Below, in pieces: positions 24,309 to 30,659 of a DNA stretch of 30,659 nucleotides. The stretch comes from an uncultured Methylophilus sp. (GTDB lineage: Bacteria; Pseudomonadota; Gammaproteobacteria; Burkholderiales; Methylophilaceae), in NCBI GenBank assembly GCA_936943315.1, contig CAKZJM010000036.1:1-30659 (forward strand). The letters are read 5' to 3'. Below the pieces are notes generated by a model. The model did not search any database. It was not told the DNA's origin and worked only from the letters and a program-made list of their open reading frames with translations. Position numbers and translations under genes: made by a program. Positions within the stretch are counted from its first letter, which is position 1; every line of letters starts with the position of its first letter.

Positions 24309-25586
24309 GTGTATGATTCATCGTCTATAAGATGGCTGTTTGTATTAATAGCTTTCTTAATCAGTTCAGTTACCAATGCTGAGCCATTAACGCTGGAGGC
24401 AGCCTGGACTATTGCTGCCCAGAACAACCCGGACTTAAAGCGCTTAATCGCCAATCAGAGTATTCCTGCTGGCGAGTTCCAAGATGCTTCCGGCCCGCTC
24501 TATTACAACCCGACACTGAACTTGGAAGGTAGAACCCGCCGTATTGCTCAAACCGGCGCATCTGACCCTTACAGAGGTGAATATGGTATCGGTATCTCCC
24601 AGACCTTCGAAATTGCCGGGCAGCAACGGTTTCGTAGACAAGCTGCAGAAGAAAGTAAAACTGCAATTTCCCAAGATATTGCTGAAGAATATCGCGCTCT
24701 ACATGCGCAATTAGAAGAGCAGTTCATCAATGTACTTGCTGTCCAAAAGCGTATTGAAGTTGAACAACGCATTCTAAAACTCATTGAGCAAAATACGCAG
24801 TTGTCTCGCAAGAGAGTAAGCGCCGGTGAGGATAGTTTGCTTGATGGGAATTTGGCCATAGTAGATGCGGAGCGTGCGCGTAACCAATTGATCTCCCTTA
24901 ATGAACAATTGTTGCGTGCAAGAACTCAGCTGGCAGCCACCATGCAGCTTAAGGCAAATGAATTTCCAGAAGTTGTTGGGGAGTTAACTCCAGCCCAAAC
25001 GCAATACACACTACAAGAACTATTCAACAAGCTTGATACCCGCCCAGGAATTCAATCCCTGACAAGTAAAGAAGCCTCTGCCAGATCGCGTTTAGAGCTG
25101 CAAAAAAGTATGCGTTACCCAGACCTAACTGTGTCTCTAATCAATACGACGGAGGCCAGTCTCGCTGGCAGTGACAATATTTCATCCATCGGCGTATCCA
25201 TGCCATTGCCGATTTTCCGTCGCAATGCGACTGGCATAGGTCGAGCAACAGCAGAGCTCACTCAATCAGAAATCAACCTGACTTCTGAGACACGTAATGC
25301 CAAAGCAGTCATTGAAGCCGCCTGGTTGCGTAGAGAGAACATCAAGGATCGAGTCAGACGCTTGAACAGTGAAGTTTATCCCAAGCTAGAGGAAAACCTG
25401 ACGCTTTCCAAAAAGGCATTCGAAAACGGTGAAATTGGATTGCCGCAATTACTGATTGTGCAACGACAAGTGGTGGATGCTCAACGCGACATCATTGAAA
25501 CACAAAAAGATCTTCGCCTTGTACAGATTGAGTTGGAATATGTTTCAGGCTGGCTGTCCCCATTAGCTTCAGCTACACAAGAATAG
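24309..25586 (+). CDS. czcC: CzcC-like outer-membrane efflux channel
   Basis: TolC/OEP-family outer-membrane component of a heavy-metal RND pump, 425 residues. The start is GTG (24309), preceded by GAGAGAGG; no in-frame ATG exists near it. The signal peptide (WLFVLIAFLISSVTNA) leads to EPLTLEAAWTIAAQNNPDLK, the usual mature start. Later landmarks are GIGISQTFEIAGQQRFRRQA, VSMPLPIFRRNATGIGRATA and a C-terminal helix with NGEIGLPQLLIVQRQVVDAQ. It is followed nine bases later by the adaptor and then the RND pump, the standard C-B-A order. Confidence 0.92.
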   Translation: MYDSSSIRWLFVLIAFLISSVTNAEPLTLEAAWTIAAQNNPDLKRLIANQSIPAGEFQDASGPLYYNPTLNLEGRTRRIAQTGASDPYRGEYGIGISQTFEIAGQQRFRRQAAEESKTAISQDIAEEYRALHAQLEEQFINVLAVQKRIEVEQRILKLIEQNTQLSRKRVSAGEDSLLDGNLAIVDAERARNQLISLNEQLLRARTQLAATMQLKANEFPEVVGELTPAQTQYTLQELFNKLDTRPGIQSLTSKEASARSRLELQKSMRYPDLTVSLINTTEASLAGSDNISSIGVSMPLPIFRRNATGIGRATAELTQSEINLTSETRNAKAVIEAAWLRRENIKDRVRRLNSEVYPKLEENLTLSKKAFENGEIGLPQLLIVQRQVVDAQRDIIETQKDLRLVQIELEYVSGWLSPLASATQE

Positions 25587-25595
25587 GAAACAAAA

Positions 25596-26774
25596 ATGTT
25601 AACTTTCCTCAGAAAATTATATCTATTTGCACTGGTTTTCTCCGCAATTATCTTTTTCATGCTCCTAAGTGGATGCAGCTCAAAAGATGTTCCAGATTCA
25701 GAAACCAAGGCCATCTCTTCAGTTCCTGAGGAGAGTGAAGCTAATGAAGATGTGATTAAATTAAGTAATACTGAAGTCCAGCAAAGCCAATTAACAGTTA
25801 CTCCTGCATCCAAGAGTGCCGTTCAAGACCAGTTAACGTTTACAGCTAACATTCAGGCTAACCAAAATAAACTTGCCCATGTAACTCCTAGAATTGAAGG
25901 CAAGCTTTCCAAGGTGATTGCCAATCTTGGAGACCGAGTTAAAACAGGTCAGATATTAGCTGAGATCGATAGTATTCAAATGGGTGAAGCGAGAGCCCAA
26001 TACAGAAGCTCTAAAACAGACTTGGCGCTGGCTCAGGCCAACTTTGATCGAATTTCAAAACTGTATGAAGACAAGGTTGTTCCTCAGAAACAATTGATCG
26101 AGTCACAATCTGCACTAGAGAGAGCTAAATCAGCCCTGTATGCAGACTCAGAGAGATTGCGAATGTATGGCGGTTTGACAGAACAAAATGGTTCAACCTA
26201 TTTACTCAAAGCGCCATTCGACGGCATTGTGATTGAGAAAAATGTAGTGATCGGTGAGTTAGCTAGTCCTGCAAACACGATTTTCACTATTGCAGACATG
26301 TCTTCAGTTTGGATTGATGCAGATGTTCCAGAACGAGACTTGCAATCCCTAGCTGTTGGTAAATCAGCCAGTGTCACAGTCACAGCTTATCCAGATGAGG
26401 TTTTCCAGGGTAAGGTCAGTTATTTATCAAGCGTGGTTGATAAGACTACTCGCACAGTAAAAGCCCGGATCGAGCTTCCCAATCCTAACCTCAAGCTACG
26501 CATTGATATGTTTGCAAAAGTACTGTTCAGCCATGCCGGGACCAAGGATGTATTTGTTGTTCCAAACTCCGCAGTGGTAATGGTACAAGGCATTCCAAAT
26601 GTGTATATCAATGAGAAAGGCGGCTTCACTCCAAGGGCAGTTGAATTAGGCTCCAGATATAACGAGGTAGTTGAGATTAAATCTGGCCTCAAAGAAGGTG
26701 AACTCGTTGTTCAGACTGGTGTATATGCGCTAAAAGCCAGACAGCTCAAATCTCAAATCAGCGATGAGCACTAG
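25596..26774 (+). CDS. czcB: CzcB-like RND periplasmic adaptor (lipoprotein)
   Basis: Membrane-fusion protein joining the CzcA-like pump to the CzcC-like channel. 392 residues. A lipoprotein signal ends FMLLSGC (Cys27). The lipoyl-like half-motifs flank a helical hairpin: PRIEGKLSKVIANLGDRVKTGQ on one side, here given as residues near 95-116, and APFDGIVIEKNVVIGELAS on the other. The beta-barrel has VWIDADVPERDL and TRTVKARIELPNPN. It has neither the metal-binding domain nor the CusF domain found on the CusB of this window, in keeping with a divalent-metal pump. AGGA precedes the ATG. It lies nine bases after czcC and nine bases before czcA. Confidence 0.93.
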   Translation: MLTFLRKLYLFALVFSAIIFFMLLSGCSSKDVPDSETKAISSVPEESEANEDVIKLSNTEVQQSQLTVTPASKSAVQDQLTFTANIQANQNKLAHVTPRIEGKLSKVIANLGDRVKTGQILAEIDSIQMGEARAQYRSSKTDLALAQANFDRISKLYEDKVVPQKQLIESQSALERAKSALYADSERLRMYGGLTEQNGSTYLLKAPFDGIVIEKNVVIGELASPANTIFTIADMSSVWIDADVPERDLQSLAVGKSASVTVTAYPDEVFQGKVSYLSSVVDKTTRTVKARIELPNPNLKLRIDMFAKVLFSHAGTKDVFVVPNSAVVMVQGIPNVYINEKGGFTPRAVELGSRYNEVVEIKSGLKEGELVVQTGVYALKARQLKSQISDEH

Positions 26775-26783
26775 GAGAACAGC

Positions 26784-29700
26784 ATGCTAAATTGGATATT
26801 AGATGCTGCGCTAAAATATAAACTTCTGGTCATTCTGGCGTTTATAGTTGCTGCATTTTTTGGAGTCAAAGCATGGCAGGAAGTGCCTTTGGATGCTTTC
26901 CCAGATGTAACCCCTGTTCAGGTAAACGTGTATACGGAATCCCCTGGGCTAGCTTCAGAGGATGTTGAAAAACTGATTACGTTTCCCGTTGAAAGCTCTT
27001 TAGCCGGTCTCAAAGGTATTGAGGAAATCAGGTCAGTTTCACTGTTTGGATTGTCATATGTCAGCGTGTATTTCAATGACACTACGGACATTCAACAAGC
27101 ACGCTTTTTGGTGGGTGAAAAACTGGCGGATGCTCGGTCAAGAATGCCAGCGGGTTATGGAGAGCCAACCCTTGGTCCGAACACCTCTGGTTTAGGCCAG
27201 GTTCTCTGGTACACGCTCAATTCCGATAAACAATCTACCACTGACCTACGAACCTTGCATGACTGGAGCGTAAGAATGGTAATGCGTACAGTCTCAGGGG
27301 TTGATGACATTACATCCTGGGGTGGTAACGAGAAACAATTTCAGGTTCAAATTGACCCTCAGAAGTTGTTTAAGTACGGCCTGACATTCTCTGGAGTGAT
27401 TGAAAGACTAACCTCGAATAACCATCAAGTTGGAGGCCAGTACATCAATATTGGCCAAGAACAATTCCTGGTTCGCGGCTTGGGTCTGGTTAAGAACAGT
27501 CGAGACATTGAACGTATAGTTGTTTCTGAAAAACAAGGCACTCCGGTCTATGTAGAAAACATCGCCAAAGTCATTGAAGGTGCAGGTCCGAGATTCGGTG
27601 CAGTCACTCAGGATGGTAAAGAAGTAGTGATGGGCATGGTGCTTGCCAGAATTGGTGAAAATGCTCAGCAAGTGGTAGATGCCGCTAAAAAGAAACTAGA
27701 GCTGGTGAAGGCTACGTTACCAAAGGGCGTCACTCTTGAAACGGTTTATGACCGCACAGCCATTATCGACAAAGCGATTAAAATGGCCGATCGTGCAATG
27801 GTTGAAGGTGCATTGCTAGTAATCGCTGTGCTCTTCATGCTGTTGGGTGAGGTGCGCTCTGCTCTGGTGGTAGTTGTTGCGATTCCAATGGGGCGTTTGA
27901 TTGCATTCATATTCATGGAGAAATACGGGATATCGGCAAACCTGATGTCCTTAGGTGGTTTAATCATTGGGCTTGGTATGACAATCGATGGTCCATTGGT
28001 GCTTGTAGAAAACTGTTTCCGTCGATTAGCCCACTATGCTGGTCAAAATGTGGATAGAACGAAGATTGTGCTGGATGCTTCCCGTGAAGTTATCAACCCA
28101 ATTACGTTTGGCGTTCTCATCATTACAGTGGTATTTCTACCTATCTTTTCTTTGACAGGCTTGGAAGGAAAGTTATTTAAGCCACTAGCAATCAACATGA
28201 CATTCGCCATGATTGGTTCGATGATCCTGACGTTGACACTCATCCCTGTACTTTGTTCTTTGGCTCTGAAACCAAAAGAAGAAAGAGATCCTTGGCTGAT
28301 TCGCCTTTTGAAACCTCGCTATGTTTCCCTTCTAAAATGGTGTCTTGCGAATAAGAAAATTGTCGTTGGCGCGACAGGTATTGCCTTTGTTGCAGCATTG
28401 GCGATGTTCCCATTCTTGGGTAAAGAATTTATGCCTAACCTTCAGGAACAAGACATTCTTTTTAGAGTTACCGGGATTCCATCTACTTCTTTGGAGCAAT
28501 CCATTTCAGTTTCTGATCGCGTAGCTAAAAGCCTGAAGAAAACACCTGAAGTTAAGAGCAGCATTGCCATGATTGGTCGACCTGAAAAAGGCGAAACCGC
28601 AGATGTTAATTCCATGGAGGTATTAGTTCATCTAAATCCAGCAGATACCTGGCCCAAGAAAATCACTTATGGTGACCTGGCAGCGAAACTTCAAGAACAG
28701 GCTGAAGAGGATGTGCCTGAAGCGGTCATCTCTGCTTCTCAGCCAATTCAGTCCCGGGTAGAGGAGTTGATTTCTGGGGTCAGGGCTACTTTATCCGCAA
28801 AAGTCTACGGCGAAGACCTTGCAACCATTGACCGTATTGCCAATCAGGTAAAAGGAGTTGTTGCTAAAGTTAATGGCGTAGCGGATCTTGCGCTGGAAGC
28901 AAACGTAGGTAAGCCTCAACTGATTATTAATGTCGATAGAGAGGCGATTGCTCGTTATGGCATCAATGCAGATGATGTGCTTCAAGTGGTTCAGTCTGGC
29001 ATTGGCGGTAAACCAGTATCGACTCTGATTGATGGCGTTAAACGCTTTGCCATCCAAGTCTGGCTCCAGCCTGAATATCGAAGTGACATTAGAACCATCA
29101 ACGATATTCCAATCTCAACCGCTCAAGGTGCTTTGATTCCGCTCTCTCAGGTTGCAAGTGTTAATATCGAAGAAGGTTATTCATTTGTTAGACGTGAGCA
29201 ATTGCAGCGTTATGCGGTTATTCAAATGGATGTCCAAGGTCGCGATATTGATGGCTTCGTTAAAGAGGCCCAAGCAGCCATTGATCAGAAAGTGAAGTTG
29301 CCTAGTGGTTATTGGATTGAATGGGGTGGTGCATTTGAAAACCAGCAACGTGCTATGACCAAACTGGCGATCATCGTGCCTCTTACCATCGGGTTAATTT
29401 TCGTCCTTCTGTATACAGCCTTCCATTCATTCAGATACGCAGGGCTGATCATCGCCAACGTACCGTTTGCTGCGATTGGGGGCATCTTTTCACTGGCTAT
29501 AGCAGGGCAGTATCTCTCAGTTCCTGCTGCAATTGGATTTATTGCCGTGTTCGGCGTAGCAATGTTGAACGGTATTGTCCTTGTCGAATTCATCAATAGC
29601 CTGCGAGAAGAAGGCAAAACAATTGATGAAGCGGTATTAGAAGGCACAACCCTTCGTTTGAGGCCGGTTATGATGACGGCAATGGTTGAAATTTTCGGCC

Positions 29701-29882
29701 TCATCCCATTCCTGCTTGCAACAGGTGTCGGCTCTGAAATCCTCCGACCACTTGCAGTGGTGGTGATTGGTGGCTTACTCACTGCTACCGTGTTGACACT
29801 AGTTTTCTTACCCGTTGCCTATGACTGGATGGAAACCAGAAGGGAAGCAAACGAAAAAGGGATGTCTCGCAAAGCTAGTTAA
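26784..29882 (+). CDS. czcA: CzcA-like divalent heavy-metal RND efflux pump
   Basis: Inner-membrane RND transporter, 1032 residues, with the HME-family start VPLDAFPDVTPVQVNVYTES. At the three positions of the CusA copper site it lacks methionine (DILFRVTG, VNSMEVLVH with Ser at the aligned place, and SRVEELISG), so a divalent substrate such as Zn, Cd, Co or Ni is likely. The proton-relay helix GLGMTIDGPLVLVEN keeps Asp402 and Glu409. The extra aspartate of Cupriavidus CzcA (in DFGxxxDGA) is replaced by Gly396. The exact metal therefore cannot be stated; the symbol reflects the family. It is followed by a Zn/Cd/Pb-type ATPase gene, which supports a zinc/cadmium context. Confidence 0.92.
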   Translation: MLNWILDAALKYKLLVILAFIVAAFFGVKAWQEVPLDAFPDVTPVQVNVYTESPGLASEDVEKLITFPVESSLAGLKGIEEIRSVSLFGLSYVSVYFNDTTDIQQARFLVGEKLADARSRMPAGYGEPTLGPNTSGLGQVLWYTLNSDKQSTTDLRTLHDWSVRMVMRTVSGVDDITSWGGNEKQFQVQIDPQKLFKYGLTFSGVIERLTSNNHQVGGQYINIGQEQFLVRGLGLVKNSRDIERIVVSEKQGTPVYVENIAKVIEGAGPRFGAVTQDGKEVVMGMVLARIGENAQQVVDAAKKKLELVKATLPKGVTLETVYDRTAIIDKAIKMADRAMVEGALLVIAVLFMLLGEVRSALVVVVAIPMGRLIAFIFMEKYGISANLMSLGGLIIGLGMTIDGPLVLVENCFRRLAHYAGQNVDRTKIVLDASREVINPITFGVLIITVVFLPIFSLTGLEGKLFKPLAINMTFAMIGSMILTLTLIPVLCSLALKPKEERDPWLIRLLKPRYVSLLKWCLANKKIVVGATGIAFVAALAMFPFLGKEFMPNLQEQDILFRVTGIPSTSLEQSISVSDRVAKSLKKTPEVKSSIAMIGRPEKGETADVNSMEVLVHLNPADTWPKKITYGDLAAKLQEQAEEDVPEAVISASQPIQSRVEELISGVRATLSAKVYGEDLATIDRIANQVKGVVAKVNGVADLALEANVGKPQLIINVDREAIARYGINADDVLQVVQSGIGGKPVSTLIDGVKRFAIQVWLQPEYRSDIRTINDIPISTAQGALIPLSQVASVNIEEGYSFVRREQLQRYAVIQMDVQGRDIDGFVKEAQAAIDQKVKLPSGYWIEWGGAFENQQRAMTKLAIIVPLTIGLIFVLLYTAFHSFRYAGLIIANVPFAAIGGIFSLAIAGQYLSVPAAIGFIAVFGVAMLNGIVLVEFINSLREEGKTIDEAVLEGTTLRLRPVMMTAMVEIFGLIPFLLATGVGSEILRPLAVVVIGGLLTATVLTLVFLPVAYDWMETRREANEKGMSRKAS

Positions 29883-29893
29883 TTACCAAACTG

Positions 29894-29918
29894 GGTCAGG
29901 TGGGGCTACTGCCTGACC
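29894..29918 (+). promoter_or_regulatory. Hairpin between czcA and the P-type ATPase gene
   Basis: GGTCAGG (29894-29900) pairs with CCTGACC (29912-29918) around an 11-base loop, followed by ATTTAGTT. A weak terminator or attenuator within the 67-base gap. Confidence 0.5.
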
Positions 29919-29949
29919 ATTTAGTTAAGTATTCATTAGGAGCAATGTC

Positions 29950-30659
29950 GTGAATGATTCAAAAGATACCAAAGATGAAGGTAAAAACTGTCAGGGCTGT
30001 TGTGGTCAAACATCTGAAAAAGTAACAGCGCAAATCAGTAAAGCATCAGTTGTTGCAGCTCAGGCTGAAATTTCCTCTGATGAAGTATTTTCCAAGTTGC
30101 GCATTGAAGAAATGGACTGTGCTGCTGAAGTCCGGCGCGCATTGAGCAAAATCGAAACAATCCGAAGCCTCAGATTTAACCTGGGCAAAAGAGAATTAGG
30201 CATTGATGCGGATGCTGACAGCGTCTTACAAAGTATAGAAGCAATTCGCAAAGCGGGTTTTACACCAAAGCTGGTAGATGAAGAAACTGATTCTGGGAAG
30301 TTTTTAGAGCCCGAAAAAGGTTTTTGGGCGACATGGGGTAAGTTGCTGGGCTCATTAATTCTGGCGATTTTAGCTGAGATCCTAGACTTTGCTTTCACGG
30401 ATGTTCAGGAAATTAATAACCTTGGCATGGCTTTGGCAGGCGTCGCAATTATTATGGCTGGCCTGGATGTATACGTGAAAGGTTTGAAAGCGCTGACGCA
30501 AGGACGATTGAATATCAATGCACTAATGACTGTAGCTGTAACTGGTGCGTTCCTCATAGGTCAGTGGCCAGAAGCTGCCATGGTTATGGCGCTCTATGCA
30601 ATCGCAGAAGCTATTGAGGCTAAGGCCGTTGATCGCGCCCGAAATGCAATCAAAAGCCT
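29950..30659 (+). CDS. Zn/Cd/Pb-type P1B ATPase, N-terminal part (runs off the window)
   Basis: The frame starts at GTG 29950, with AGGAG seven bases upstream, and stays open for 236 codons to the window end, so the gene is cut by the window and not broken. The N-terminus has a Cys cluster (NCQGCCGQ), then one heavy-metal-associated-like domain whose motif is EEMDCAAEV, that is CxxE in place of CxxC. Membrane helices follow (LLGSLILAILAEILDF, then MALAGVAIIMAGLDVYVKG). The conserved start of the core, GRLNINALMTVAVTGAFLIG and EAAMVMALYAIAEAIEAKAVDRAR, is of the ZntA/CadA/PbrA type. Catalytic motifs lie beyond the window. The context supports zinc, cadmium or lead export to the periplasm. Confidence 0.9.
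   Translation, partial: MNDSKDTKDEGKNCQGCCGQTSEKVTAQISKASVVAAQAEISSDEVFSKLRIEEMDCAAEVRRALSKIETIRSLRFNLGKRELGIDADADSVLQSIEAIRKAGFTPKLVDEETDSGKFLEPEKGFWATWGKLLGSLILAILAEILDFAFTDVQEINNLGMALAGVAIIMAGLDVYVKGLKALTQGRLNINALMTVAVTGAFLIGQWPEAAMVMALYAIAEAIEAKAVDRARNAIKS

Noticed and set aside
29309..29782. 157-codon minus-strand frame inside czcA
   Set aside because: Shadow of the conserved RND membrane region; composition follows the opposite strand and no start signal is present.
1..30659. Mobile element boundaries
   Set aside because: The gene content suggests an island, but I found no transposase, integrase, tRNA-end repeat or paired terminal repeats, so transfer cannot be shown from this window.

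Overview
The window is a dense metal-resistance island from a Gram-negative bacterium. Evidence for Gram-negative: outer-membrane TolC-type proteins, RND tripartite pumps, a lipid A phosphoethanolamine transferase, a flagellar rod protein and Tat/Sec-exported periplasmic proteins. The gene families and the moderate-to-low GC look betaproteobacterial, perhaps Methylophilaceae, but that is an impression from family resemblance and not a measured assignment. No transposase, integrase, tRNA, rRNA or CRISPR array was seen.

Layout. (1) 32-3012, plus strand: the end of an arsenic operon, with an ACR3 arsenite pump, a thioredoxin-type arsenate reductase (arsC) and arsH, followed by a cation-efflux (CDF) gene broken by a frameshift and a stop. 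(2) 3340-6626, plus strand: CueR-type cytoplasmic copper homeostasis. It holds the CopA copper ATPase, a CopZ-like chaperone and CueR; copA and copZ each have a MerR-class promoter with a 19-bp spacer. (3) 6634-8723, minus strand: the copRS/cusRS-type two-component system. (4) 8786-13475, plus strand: a divergent periplasmic copper operon. It encodes a Met/His-rich secreted protein, a His/Met-rich DUF2231 membrane protein, a TolC-like lipoprotein and a Tat-exported multicopper oxidase. Two 16-bp copper boxes lie exactly 100 bp apart in the divergent promoter region. (5) 13645-14136, minus strand: a membrane DUF305 protein. (6) 14494-21281, minus strand: a Cu(I)/Ag(I) efflux operon with a small secreted protein, cusC, a stand-alone heavy-metal-binding-domain lipoprotein, a cusB fused to a CusF domain, and cusA. 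(7) 21392-23613, minus strand: a scar region with a short relic of a sensor kinase, an orphan flgB and an eptA/mcr-family transferase. (8) 23715-30659, plus strand: a divalent-cation operon with a CzcI-like small secreted protein, czcC, czcB, czcA and the start of a Zn/Cd/Pb-type P-type ATPase that runs off the window.

Together the genes cover cytoplasmic export (ACR3, CopA, CadA/ZntA-like), periplasmic oxidation and binding (multicopper oxidase, Met/His-rich proteins, CusF domain), trans-envelope export (Cus and Czc) and possibly surface-charge modification (EptA). The two RND pumps can be told apart in the sequence: the first keeps the three-methionine Cu(I)/Ag(I) site of CusA, and the second lacks all three methionines.

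The points most worth a second look are the flgB/kinase-relic junction next to eptA, the paired TGCAA-N3-TTGCA dyads between eptA and the czc operon, the duplicated metal-binding domain in the cus operon, the His/Met-rich DUF2231 protein, and a repeated layout in which a small leading gene is followed by a hairpin before the efflux genes.
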